In this document: positions 9,801 to 15,699 of the stretch, in pieces
Position numbering within the stretch: the stretch's first letter is position 1
Layout of the letters: each line of letters begins with the position of its first letter
Source of the DNA: a virus
DNA: 25,011 bases
Direction: 5' to 3' (one strand)
Virus record (IMG/VR): IMGVR_UViG_3300009703_000097
Location: 1 to 25,011 of that record
Program-made: the position numbers and the translations under genes
The notes under the pieces: model-generated
Told to the model about the DNA's origin: nothing
The model's database searches: none
What the model saw: only the letters and a program-made list of their open reading frames with translations

Positions 9801-10086
9801 TAAGTTAATTGATGCAAACAAGGCAGTTGACAGATTAGTCAAAATAGACTTAAATGAAGACCAAAGGAATGCTTTAGTATCATTAGTCTATAACGTAGGT
9901 GCTACAGGTTTTGGTAAATCTAATGCCCTAAAGGCGTTAAATAATGGTAATATAAAGACATTCTTGACAGAAGCGTTCGACCCTAAAAAAGGTTTTGTTA
10001 AATCAGAAGGTAAGATTAGCAAAGGCTTAGTGAATAGAAGAGCGAGAGAAAAGCAGATTTTCACAAAGGGGAACTATGGCAATTAA
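3820..10086 (+). CDS. Giant polyvalent virion-type protein: HExxH, GNAT-like and GH24-like domains (2088 aa)
   Basis: A 2088-residue multidomain protein of the phage 'polyvalent' kind, thought to be packaged and injected to act in the host and during entry. Seen in order: disordered N-terminus; Gln/Glu-rich coiled coil (about 140-265) with a 61-residue-offset duplication; Gly/Ala segment with a TEFLDSKIDDPTAEEFF motif (about 560-640); a metallopeptidase-like segment (about 680-1000) with HELDH at 835-839, preceded by IWKETGFIRG and followed by MTDAERRANMP, as in large polyvalent-protein-associated domains; a GNAT-like fold with QGKGVG at 1161-1166; a GFYSKAEQAL domain (1276-1355); a VLFIEELQSD segment (1666-1675) and EGYDRVVWT (about 1823-1831); and a GH24 lysozyme-like end (about 1940-2083). 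AAGGGG precedes ATG 3820. There is no signal peptide. Domain names rest on recalled family patterns; activity is unproven. Confidence 0.88.
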   Translation: MGLMESLLGLEGVQATGGGVAYDPREDEMEVRFTAEGTPYNARPDTPLHPGHTKANQPMFNLPVVEQPTEPSLLNYGDNYYSDIPFVPQNVAPTNNVTQTLDKNINPMDLYNRQGRADYIPQDTYNPNTVFGDPSLESLPDPTRDAYAEQDYYAEQDRQAKIEAQYQALLKAQGIQEDRRAEWDMNRADRQFNTLDKQYEDDNALRVLEQLRLKEEKQRLEQQRQYEQQQELLKAETLENRANWDMRRADDQFKNLDTQYDINNQINTDDFGNELLNANEHGQTRYDINAIKQNSLDNLMMQDKKPTMKQTVTEPTKVDSGLWEGAKDLYTDFTKPDNRTKLQKWKDSEETIQGVKDSITGLFGFDEDTTQTIDSDYYKNIFTNGPSMSDRYAKGVDLIGKGIEYSLDEFADSPIGQMGQHAFAPPGIYKNSYNTKDDGTPDMVIPDTGMTEGILQGFYTEIPQETSRLIAHGLNLGAHQLGKEDIVDAESWAKTIPNVFPEEKYPELWEDGAFNFGRVGTQWLTGYGVVKKLMTNVLKDSGKKKFAKEVIASGGGGGALDLSEGNLSTFVNSTEYKNALTEFLDSKIDDPTAEEFFANKLKAIAEEMGLTITLGGAFFAGLKTIKSSPDIANSVKDFLDPKTWGAQIEGATDKALELASGIKSGGRKEIFSGAKGAERVGKTDLMNKAESLEKSGASKEDIWKETGFIRGQEGNLKFEIDDSQMEIKDISHLDKGPNTMVRLSEIVDHPKLFEVYPELKNMEFYPFDSRMDDDVGGYFTPTEKGVGIINMNPKTLNKDVIWKKIDGEWKRVPATKEELEGSYKRHATYRAFVNHELDHAVANIEGHAQGSSPIVEAGYVGREIDASGSSINSTLIEMRQARTKASNDFNDLTDIKRRLQNRFEFVSDEELAKFGIKRETALLGVDNKLDDLNKKLKMLDRNIQEGEVYLNRAGSANYRKVAGENSAFESQNRIDMTDAERRANMPVWNNVADEDAIIRTQSVISQGNLPWKMSTKGDGDFYIQRVGPNAGKVSKTRQGPSDIAFSTDQSVLLPDYAYYAVMNLEKQLQARAHGTAQQSINKKDIDAVLTDFFQNMKSESKVTDGVLGQVGKKIIKDSDIERTDVGLSIRGKKDGRQYSMTANITEHGLQIKNINVDHKIQGKGVGTDIYKEAFNDAKSRGLDLSSDFTVSEDALGLYKKLEKEGYDVWFNPNVEINSKGVTQSLDSKPVVVVSTKVDKDTRIALNEQKAEIKAKAKAQQQEQLDAKTKAKVDELGFYSKAEQALLDLKQEKNSPDHILSYLRKQGVTHDELNDTGLLGLIMGNKIEGQQVTRTGLLSHIKSNKTKLDETQYLGDRIYDDAGDSELDDPDWYRGADGGNVSVVDDTDYINSRADDIKYELNSGDTFEMERLFNYLHRSDPVKYPKTIDMQIDDLDFELSDIRYLQTHDQSNYVENVNRFFNKHPSHRANLEDGSHVAKEEYLKNLYKSNDEKIIALKNKRTTTDGYTDDWAGQIGKKIDDNELEALDFDIDDYTYSVAEADYLDDPFYEWNTESGYTATGNESIGITIKDPNGDFINNGEPVYSRNEANIQIGQHADDWGYQTQGEGGTKYSDYTQPGLDVETYREIPITSKPLHGGDYWGGHFDEDNVVGHLRLSDKTDADGKWVLFIEELQSDLHQQGRKGDYASKALDDAVIKATDEEKGAQEVYMTLKRKYEKDHPLTGKIDETLKNYKTLDEISDPTDAMLKEKSRLTDLIYELDVDRDIDLLKNKDFASAKVARDKAKAELRKLVNRQANAVPDFPLKNDKWLEMAFKRAIKIASDEGYDRVVWTNSQQQVNLYSDRYRELYENTYDNKLPGFAKRLANKHGSQTGTVEVNDVVNNYIDINPKLKDAIKDGQPMYIAPVIPAGGLLGGEETQAEEETEKDGILNNVKSWKPNNKLTDFVKMMENAPLAVGKAKVEAYDDVGHQAKGFGTKAGLLAQDTPEEATKALITKLIDANKAVDRLVKIDLNEDQRNALVSLVYNVGATGFGKSNALKALNNGNIKTFLTEAFDPKKGFVKSEGKISKGLVNRRAREKQIFTKGNYGN
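4351..4611 (+). repeat. Duplicated coiled-coil unit inside the giant protein
   Basis: Two copies of a 26-residue unit, residues 178-203 (bases 4351-4428) and 239-264 (bases 4534-4611), are offset by exactly 61 residues. Both contain the pattern RAxWDMxRADxQFxxLDxQY. They flank a Glu/Gln/Arg-rich helix. The match is stronger in protein than in DNA, so the duplication is old or kept by selection. Confidence 0.85.
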
Positions 10087-10705
10087 TACATTCGCAACGC
10101 TTAAAACCGCAATAGCAGACTTTCTAAATAGGGATGATTTAACATCGGCTATTGAGAACTTTATTGCATTAGCAGAAGCACAGATTAACAGAGACATCCG
10201 ACATTGGAAGATGGAGAAGCGTGCTAGTGGTCAACAAAGTGCTAATGATGAATATTCACAGATTCCTTCTGATTGGATGGAGACTATTAGATTCCACGTC
10301 ACAGACAACGGAACATCACCACTTGATTTAATCTCAAGAGCATCAATGGCAGACAAACGTGCCTCTAATGAAGATGCTGTAGGAACACCAACACATTACA
10401 CTCACGCAGACGGACAGTTTCAGTTCTATCCAACACCATCTGCTACAGTGAACACAGAATTGCTTTACTACGCTAAGACAGACGCTCTTAGTTCAAGTAA
10501 TGCTAATAATTGGCTTTTACTAGAAGCGCCTGACGTGTACCTTTATGGTGCGCTATTACATTCAGCACCGTATCTAGGGGAAGACGAGAGAGACGCAGTA
10601 TGGGCGCAGATGTATTCTGCTTCTGTTGCTCGATTAAACGAAACGTCTGAGAATGCTAGGTTTAGTGGCTCAGGCTTAAAACTTAAAATACGTGGGCAAG
10701 GTTAG
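10076..10705 (+). CDS. Head-tail adaptor (SU10-like/gp4-like)
   Basis: A 209-residue protein of the phage adaptor family that forms a ring under the portal and links it to the tail nozzle. Diagnostic parts are the opening TFATLKTAIADFLNRDD, the helix IENFIALAEAQINRDIRH (about residues 23-40), a QIPSDWMETIRF strand (about 61-72), and the C-terminal helix DVYLYGALLHSAPYLGEDER (about 151-170). These occur in this order in adaptors of SU10-like and many uncultured podoviruses. The start overlaps the end of the giant gene by 11 bases, with AAGGGG just upstream. Its location before the propeller-like tail gene fits. Length is normal for the family. Confidence 0.85.
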   Translation: MAINTFATLKTAIADFLNRDDLTSAIENFIALAEAQINRDIRHWKMEKRASGQQSANDEYSQIPSDWMETIRFHVTDNGTSPLDLISRASMADKRASNEDAVGTPTHYTHADGQFQFYPTPSATVNTELLYYAKTDALSSSNANNWLLLEAPDVYLYGALLHSAPYLGEDERDAVWAQMYSASVARLNETSENARFSGSGLKLKIRGQG

Positions 10706-10726
10706 CCCTATATAGGAGAAATAAAA

Positions 10727-11113
10727 ATGTCATTCACAAACTTCCTCGAAACGGAAATTTTGGACCATGTATTCGCAGGTTCGGCTTACACAGCACCTAC
10801 GACTAAATACTTGGCTTTATACACAGCAGCACCGGGTGAGACAGGTGGCGGTACAGAGGTATCTACTACAGGTACGGCTTATGCTCGTCAATCAGTAGCA
10901 TTCAGCACAACAGGTAACACTACATCAAATACCGCAGCAGTTGAATATCCAACAGCAACAGCATCATTTGGTACAGTAACTCACGTAGGTGTATTTGACG
11001 CGGCTACAGCAGGTAACTTAATGGCTTACGCTACTTTATCTTCGTCTAAGACGATTGATACAGGTGACGTATTCCGTGTGCCAACAGGCGACCTAGATAT
11101 TACGCTAGACTAG
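10727..11113 (+). CDS. Small beta-rich virion protein (unassigned structural role)
   Basis: A 128-residue protein with a pattern common in podoviruses: an N-terminal helix (ETEILDHVFAG), YLALYTAAPGETGGGTEV, YARQSVAFSTTG, a Ser/Thr-rich strand region ending in THVGVFDAATAGNLMAYA, and the closing GDVFRVPTGDLDITLD. The family is recognised in many phage genomes, always among neck/tail genes, but its place in the virion is not firmly known; some annotate it as a tail or head-fibre component. AGGAG lies upstream in a 21-base gap. No cysteine is present and the composition suggests an extracellular beta sandwich. Confidence 0.78.
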   Translation: MSFTNFLETEILDHVFAGSAYTAPTTKYLALYTAAPGETGGGTEVSTTGTAYARQSVAFSTTGNTTSNTAAVEYPTATASFGTVTHVGVFDAATAGNLMAYATLSSSKTIDTGDVFRVPTGDLDITLD

Positions 11114-11128
11114 AATCAGGAGTAACCT

Positions 11129-12082
11129 GTGGGTACTTTTGTTTATGGTAATAGTTATTATGGTCTAAGGTCTTTTGACCAAACGACAGGCGCTGTAGAA
11201 GACGCTTCTGCCACAGTAACAGCAACTTCATCTATTGCAGGTGTTGATTGGATTGTTACTATGGGAAGTGGTCCTATTAGCGTTTCAACTTCTTCAAGTT
11301 CATCTTGTTCAGGTGAGGTAGTTATCATCGAAGAGACCGATAAGTTTTCTTATGGCTCAGGACTATATGGACAAAACGAATATACCCAAGGTGATTTACA
11401 AACTGTAGTAACAGCAACATCTTCTGCTTCAGCGTCATGTATTAAGATACAGACAGCATCTGCTACTTGTAGCGCTGTATCAACAGTTAGTGCAAATGCT
11501 AGAAGAGTGCCTGAAGGCTCTGCTTTAGTAAACGGAACATCTACTACTTCAGTAAACAGTACGGCTAACGGAGCAAGAATTAGAGAGTCAAGTGCTACAT
11601 CAAGCACAACAGCATCTAATTCTATAAGCGCTACTAGAGTAAGAGAAGGGTATGCTAACCCATCTGCTTCTGCAACAACAAGTGCAAGTAGTGTATTTGT
11701 AGTAAGTGGAAGTGCTACGGTTAATGCTTCTTGTACGACCGCAACGATATGTAATAGAGTAAGATTTGGCTCGGGTGTTGCGACATCTAATGCTAGTATT
11801 ACTGTCTTAGGGTTTGCTACAAGAGGTGGTATTGCATCTCTCAGTGGAACTTCAACAGCATCTTCAGACTCTGAAAAGATATTCCAAGGTAGTGCCACAT
11901 CATTACCTTCAACTACAATTACAGCAACTTGTAATAGAGTTCAACATTCAGGCGCAACAGTGAGTTCAACATCAGGAACTCTTACGATTGGTAGAGAGAA
12001 GTGGGAAGTTGTTTCACCTACGGGTGCTACATGGTCTACAATAGCAGAAACATCAACGACTTGGACGGATATAGCGGCATGA
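11129..12082 (+). CDS. Ser/Thr/Ala-rich repeat protein, likely virion surface or tail-associated
   Basis: A 317-residue protein with extreme composition (Ser, Thr, Ala, Val) made mostly of 20-residue repeats (residues about 91-274). The N-terminus carries two copies of a Tyr/Gly motif (FVYGNSYYG and FSYGSGLYG), and the C-terminus a Trp-rich tail ending TWTDIAA, a kind seen at the end of other phage proteins. The start is GTG at 11129, supported by CAGGAG 7-12 bases upstream; no closer ATG fits. Cysteines occur at similar places in several repeats (such as TATCNRV and TATICNRV). The stop overlaps the next start as ATGA. Position between adaptor and propeller protein suggests a structural component. 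I do not recognise a named family, and a beta-solenoid-like fold is only a guess. Confidence 0.78.
   Translation: MGTFVYGNSYYGLRSFDQTTGAVEDASATVTATSSIAGVDWIVTMGSGPISVSTSSSSSCSGEVVIIEETDKFSYGSGLYGQNEYTQGDLQTVVTATSSASASCIKIQTASATCSAVSTVSANARRVPEGSALVNGTSTTSVNSTANGARIRESSATSSTTASNSISATRVREGYANPSASATTSASSVFVVSGSATVNASCTTATICNRVRFGSGVATSNASITVLGFATRGGIASLSGTSTASSDSEKIFQGSATSLPSTTITATCNRVQHSGATVSSTSGTLTIGREKWEVVSPTGATWSTIAETSTTWTDIAA
11399..11950 (+). repeat. Tandem 60-base (20-residue) coding repeats
   Basis: Nine consecutive units cover residues 91-274 of the repeat protein. Eight are 20 residues; one (131-154) is 24. The loose consensus is SAT followed by about eleven Ser/Thr/Ala residues, then N-R-V-R-x-G. 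The DNA copies are diverged, so they are selected protein repeats and not recent amplification. Units 155-174 and 195-214 are the clearest. Confidence 0.8.
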
Positions 12083-13557
12083 GTTTAATACCATTACAAT
12101 TACCACCGGGCATTCACCGAAACGGTACAGATTTTGAATCATCTAATAGATGGCGTGATGCTAGTCTAGTACGTTGGCATGATGGCTCAATGCGTCCTGT
12201 GGGCGGTTGGACTACACGTAAGGCTTCGGCATTTGCTTCTGCTCCAAGAGCAATGTTATCTTGGGTTGATAACTCTAGTGGTTCTAATTTAGTGGGCGCT
12301 ACATACGACAAGTTGTACTATGTTAATCCTTCAAGCACGGTGTCCGACATTACACCGACAGGCTTAACATCAGGAACATTAAACGCTACACAGAACTTAG
12401 GCTATGGTGGTGGATTCTATAACGCAGGTAACTATGGCAGAGCGCCAACAGGCTCAGGTGTATATGACGAAGCAACTACATGGGCATTAGATACATGGGG
12501 TGAATACCTACTTGCTTGTTCATCAGAAGATGGCAAGATTTACGAGTGGCAGTTAAACACAGCGGTATTACCGACAGCATTAACCAACGCACCTGTATCA
12601 AACGCATCAATGCTTGTTACAGAAGAAAGATTTGTATTCGCATTAGGCGCAGGTGGCAATCCTAGAAAGGTTCAGTGGTGTGATAGAGAAAATAACACCA
12701 CATGGACACCATCAGCAACAAATGAGGCAGGTGACTTTGAATTACAAACACAAGGTCAGATTATGTGTGGCACAAGAATGAGAGGTCGAACTCTTATCAT
12801 TACAGACCAAGACGCTCACATTGCTACTTACTCAGGTCCACCGTTTGTATATGGTTTTGAGAGAGTTGGTACAGCATGTGGTATTGCATCACGTAAAGCA
12901 TTAGTTGCAGTAGATGAAGGCGCATTTTGGATGGGGCATAAAGGCTTCTATACATTCGATGGCTCAGTAGCAACAGAAATGAAGTGTGATGTATTAGACT
13001 ATGTGTTTGATGACATCAACAGAAATCAGATTAGTAAAGTGGTAGCAGTACACAACTCACAACATGGCGAAGTATGGTTCTTCTACCCTTCAGGTTCATC
13101 AACTGAGAATGACAGATATGTTTCACTAGACTATAAAGAGGGTCATTGGTCTACAGGAACACTAGACAGAACAGCGTGTGTCGATAGAGGTGTATTCTCT
13201 AACCCTATTTGGGCAGATGCTAGTGGTAACTTGTACAATCAAGAGACAGGCTTCACACATGGCTCAGTTAAGCCTTACGCAGAGTCAGGTCCTATTAGTT
13301 TAGGTAATGGCGATACAGTAATGAGAGTAACAAACCTTATTCCTGATGAAGAAACTCAGGGCGAAGTAAAAGTAACCTTTAAATCAAGATTCTATCCAAA
13401 TGCGTCAGAAACGACACACGGACCATACACATTAGTAAATCCTACAGATGTTCGTTTCACAGGCAGACAGATTAGACTTAAAGTTCAAGGCGTAGGTAAT
13501 GATAATTGGCGCTCAGGTGTAATGCGTATTGAAGCAAAAGCAGGTGGTAGAAGATGA
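12079..13557 (+). CDS. Beta-propeller-like tail protein (probable nozzle/tail tubular protein B analogue)
   Basis: A 492-residue protein starting MSLIPLQLPPGIHRNGTDF, the standard opening of a common podovirus tail family. It has repeated beta-strand units with aromatic turns: ATYDKLYYVNP, WGEYLLACSSEDGKIYEW, RTLIITDQDAHIATYSGPP, EGAFWMGHKGFYTFDG and GEVWFFYPSG, typical of propeller blades, and ends with VMRIEAKAGGRR. T7 gp12 and relatives use such a propeller in the nozzle through which DNA leaves, so this is the best role. ATG 12079 overlaps the preceding stop as ATGA; the open frame continues upstream to 12001 but those residues do not resemble the family. Its place downstream of the adaptor supports the assignment. 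Confidence 0.75.
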   Translation: MSLIPLQLPPGIHRNGTDFESSNRWRDASLVRWHDGSMRPVGGWTTRKASAFASAPRAMLSWVDNSSGSNLVGATYDKLYYVNPSSTVSDITPTGLTSGTLNATQNLGYGGGFYNAGNYGRAPTGSGVYDEATTWALDTWGEYLLACSSEDGKIYEWQLNTAVLPTALTNAPVSNASMLVTEERFVFALGAGGNPRKVQWCDRENNTTWTPSATNEAGDFELQTQGQIMCGTRMRGRTLIITDQDAHIATYSGPPFVYGFERVGTACGIASRKALVAVDEGAFWMGHKGFYTFDGSVATEMKCDVLDYVFDDINRNQISKVVAVHNSQHGEVWFFYPSGSSTENDRYVSLDYKEGHWSTGTLDRTACVDRGVFSNPIWADASGNLYNQETGFTHGSVKPYAESGPISLGNGDTVMRVTNLIPDEETQGEVKVTFKSRFYPNASETTHGPYTLVNPTDVRFTGRQIRLKVQGVGNDNWRSGVMRIEAKAGGRR

Positions 13558-13763
13558 TTAAGCCACCACCACCACTTGGAACAGATTGGAAGTCATGGGG
13601 TGAAAGGCTTGTATCGTACTTATCAACTAATACAGACAAATTAAGACACCTAACATCAGGCGAATCAGCGTCAGAAGATGGCGTTATGATGTGGGATAGG
13701 ACCAACCAAACAATCGTTGTATCTAAGAATGGCGCTTGGGTAAAGGTTAAACTAGACCCATGA
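13554..13763 (+). CDS. Small conserved tail-region protein, unknown function
   Basis: A 69-residue protein coupled by ATGA overlaps on both sides. It has a Pro-rich start (MIKPPPPLGTDWKSWGERLV), a short helix and a C-terminal strand pair, SEDGVMMWDRTN and IVVSKNGAWVKV. This layout, a short amphipathic helix then a 'display-like' hairpin, recurs in small podovirus tail-region genes. Its role is unknown. It may be a tail accessory or connector peptide. No catalytic motif is seen. Confidence 0.72.
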   Translation: MIKPPPPLGTDWKSWGERLVSYLSTNTDKLRHLTSGESASEDGVMMWDRTNQTIVVSKNGAWVKVKLDP

Positions 13764-14125
13764 ATATGCAAGAGGACATTTTAAGGTGTAGAGATTGGAT
13801 TCAGTCTGCTTTAGACAAAGGTGGTGACACTCATTCTTTTGTAGATGTTGTAGATGGATTGATGAGTGGAAATATGCAACTTTGGTCAGGACAAAAAGGC
13901 TGTGCTGTGACAGAGATTGTAGTGTATCCTAATAAAAAAGTCCTACACGTTTTCTTGGCAGGTGGGAAACTTGAACAGATTACAGATATGCACGCTGATG
14001 CGGTAAAATGGGCTAAGGCTCAAGGGTGCGAAGGAATGACCCTATCAGGAAGAAAGGGTTGGTTAAAAATATTAAATAAAGACGGTTGGAAAGAACAACA
14101 AGTCGTAATGAGTAAGGAGTTTTGA
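13760..14125 (+). CDS. GNAT-fold-like phage protein, likely non-catalytic
   Basis: A 121-residue protein resembling the small GNAT-like proteins of podovirus structural regions: a helix at 4-30, strands with VTEIVVYPNKKVLHVFLAGG (about 50-69), a helix DMHADAVKWAKAQGC, and the TLSGRKGWLKILNKDGWKE ending (about 94-112). The acetyl-CoA pyrophosphate loop expected in an active GNAT enzyme (R/Q-x-x-G-x-G/A) is not visible, so acetyl transfer is doubtful. The start ATG overlaps the preceding stop as ATGA; a second ATG two codons on is possible. Its location next to internal-protein genes hints at a structural or internal virion role. Fold assignment is by pattern memory only. Confidence 0.68.
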   Translation: MNMQEDILRCRDWIQSALDKGGDTHSFVDVVDGLMSGNMQLWSGQKGCAVTEIVVYPNKKVLHVFLAGGKLEQITDMHADAVKWAKAQGCEGMTLSGRKGWLKILNKDGWKEQQVVMSKEF

Positions 14126-14126
14126 T

Positions 14127-14504
14127 ATGAGCGGTGGCGGTGGAAAAGGCGGAAGCCAAACACAAAAGACAGAGATACCTAATTGGTTAAAAGAACCATC
14201 TATTAGGAATTTAGCACGAGCAGAGGAAACGCAAAAGATAGGATATATGCCTTGGCAAGGTCCTGATATGGCGGCTTTCAATCCTACTCAGACAGCAGCA
14301 ATGCAACAAAACATCGGTGCGGCAGAGGCATTTGGTCTAGCACCAACAGGCTCATTAACTCCATTACAAGGTTTGCCAACACCAACAACTTACACAGGTG
14401 GTACTCAAGGTTACAGCGCATCGCCTCTTTATGAACAAGCATTAGCAGAGTTAAAGACTAAGCAACCGACTAATGTAGCACAATATAACAAACTATTTAG
14501 TTAG
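14127..14504 (+). CDS. Gly-rich internal/tail protein, N-terminal half-like
   Basis: A 125-residue protein with a Gly/Ser/Lys-rich start (MSGGGGKGGSQTQKTEIPNW), an Ile/Leu/Ala helix, then PWQGPDMAAFNPTQTAAMQ, a motif seen near the N-terminus of a widespread podovirus protein family of probable internal or DNA-ejection role. In relatives as I recall them this part is fused to the segment encoded by the next gene. The stop TAG is followed by AGGAG and an ATG 9 bases later, so translation of the downstream half is independent. AAGGAG precedes ATG 14127. Function is inferred from family and position only. Confidence 0.7.
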   Translation: MSGGGGKGGSQTQKTEIPNWLKEPSIRNLARAEETQKIGYMPWQGPDMAAFNPTQTAAMQQNIGAAEAFGLAPTGSLTPLQGLPTPTTYTGGTQGYSASPLYEQALAELKTKQPTNVAQYNKLFS

Positions 14505-14513
14505 GAGTAGATT

Positions 14514-15272
14514 ATGGCAGGTGGACCACAACCGGGTGGAATAGCAACAAACCCGAACATTAATCAAATGGCAGCCCAAGGAATTAAGGGCGCAGGAATT
14601 GGTACAGCACAAGGAATGGGTTATACACCTACCTCTGTTGCATCAGGTCAGTTAGCATCGACTAGCATGACACCTTACATGAATCCTTATACAACCGATG
14701 TAATTAAGGCTAACGAAGCAGACATCCTACGTGGTGGTCAATTAGGTTTGAACGAATTAGGCGCACAAGCACAGGCGGCAAAGGCATTTGGTGGTTCACG
14801 ACATGGTGTTGCAACAGGTGAGATGGGCAGAAACATTGTACAACAACTTGCTCAATCATCAGCAGGTCTAAGACAACAAGGCTTCCAACAAGCACAACAA
14901 GCGGCACAATCTGATATTCAAAGCAAATTACAAGCAGACTTAGCGAATCAATCAGCAGGTCTACAAGGTCAGCAACAAAGATTAGGTGCGGCAGGTCAAT
15001 TAGCAGACATTTCTAACCTAGGCTTCGGCATGGGTCAGACAGTTACTAAGAACCTCGCTCAACAAGGCGCTCAACAACAAGCAATGCAACAAGCACTTAT
15101 TGAAGCGGCTAAACAAAGATTTGCAGGTTACACAGGTCAACCACAACAAACGCTTGGTTACTTATCTCAGGCTATTGGCGCATCACCTGTTCCACAAACA
15201 CAAACTACATCTAAGCAACCGGGTCTATTTGATTATCTGACTCTTGGTGCTAGTATGTATAAACCGGGATAA
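14514..15272 (+). CDS. Gln/Ala-rich probable internal virion (ejection) protein
   Basis: A 252-residue protein with the pattern YMNPYTTDVIKANEADILRG followed by AKAFGGSRHGVATGEMGRN and a long Gln/Ala helical region (residues about 100-200: RQQGFQQAQQAAQSDIQSK and so on). Such proteins are common in podoviruses between tail and ejection genes. The Gly-Gly-Ser-Arg turn after an Ala-rich helix is the hallmark. The Gln/Ala repeats suggest a coiled coil or extended helices. An SD-like TTAGGAGTAG covers the previous stop. I infer an internal or tail-lumen protein; no enzymatic motif is visible. Confidence 0.72.
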   Translation: MAGGPQPGGIATNPNINQMAAQGIKGAGIGTAQGMGYTPTSVASGQLASTSMTPYMNPYTTDVIKANEADILRGGQLGLNELGAQAQAAKAFGGSRHGVATGEMGRNIVQQLAQSSAGLRQQGFQQAQQAAQSDIQSKLQADLANQSAGLQGQQQRLGAAGQLADISNLGFGMGQTVTKNLAQQGAQQQAMQQALIEAAKQRFAGYTGQPQQTLGYLSQAIGASPVPQTQTTSKQPGLFDYLTLGASMYKPG

Positions 15273-15274
15273 AG

Positions 15275-15307
15275 ATGGGTTTGTTTAGTATGGATTGGTT
15301 CAAATGA
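15275..15307 (+). other. Ten-codon mini-frame upstream of and overlapping the 15304 gene
   Basis: ATG 15275 opens a frame encoding MGLFSMDWFK, ending with TGA at 15305-15307, which overlaps ATG 15304 as ATGA. GGGATAAAG is just upstream. It could be a leader that couples translation, or the lost N-terminus of the next protein reached by a frameshift or broken by an indel. MGLF-type openings are frequent in phage proteins of this sort. Confidence 0.4.
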
Positions 15308-15690
15308 TGAACTTAGGACTAGGAGACCAAAGCAAAGGCGGTAGTCTACTAGACACTGTATTACAGATAGCATTTCCTGCTTATGGTGTTATGCGTAATA
15401 CACAAGCATTCTTCGAGCCTGAGCATAGAGAAGGAACTACGGTTGGTTGGGGCATGGACAAGTTGGAACAGCCCGGTGGTTTATTTGGCAGTGACCAACC
15501 TCAAGGCGGTGGATTAATAGGAACAACACCTGATGTAGGTGGATATGGTTATGATACATACAATTACGGAAATGGTGACATTGGCGTAGAGCATACAGGT
15601 GGTGACAACAGTTCAGCACAATCAGATTACAGCAACGTCTCATGGGATAATATGACAGACGCAGAAGCGTCATCATGGGATGATTATTAG
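15304..15690 (+). CDS. Gly/Tyr/Asp-rich small virion-region protein, unknown
   Basis: A 128-residue protein beginning MMNLGLGDQSKGG with a hydrophobic segment LLDTVLQIAFPAYGVM (about residues 15-30) and a low-complexity Gly/Tyr/Asn/Asp tail ending SSWDDY. No family is recognised with certainty. The start is uncertain: ATG 15304 overlaps the stop of a tiny upstream frame (15275-15307) as ATGA, but has no ribosome site; a TTG at 15295 is also in frame. The hydrophobic N-terminus and position among internal-protein genes suggest a virion or membrane-interacting role, which is only inference. Confidence 0.62.
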   Translation: MMNLGLGDQSKGGSLLDTVLQIAFPAYGVMRNTQAFFEPEHREGTTVGWGMDKLEQPGGLFGSDQPQGGGLIGTTPDVGGYGYDTYNYGNGDIGVEHTGGDNSSAQSDYSNVSWDNMTDAEASSWDDY

Positions 15691-15699
15691 GAGATACAG

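Noticed and set aside
10706-10726. TATATAGGAG-like sequence as a phage promoter, with similar ATATAGG at 21866 and 24393
   Set aside because: They lie just before start codons and are explained as ribosome binding sites after stop codons; no longer shared motif was found.
11350-11898. 182-residue open frame on the - strand
   Set aside because: It mirrors the repeat protein; its length comes from Ser/Thr/Ala codon bias, it has no ribosome site and lies opposite a well-supported gene.
12001-12078. N-terminal extension of the propeller-like protein
   Set aside because: ATG 12079 gives the family-like MSLIPLQLPPG start and an ATGA coupling; the extra 26 residues overlap the repeat gene and match nothing.
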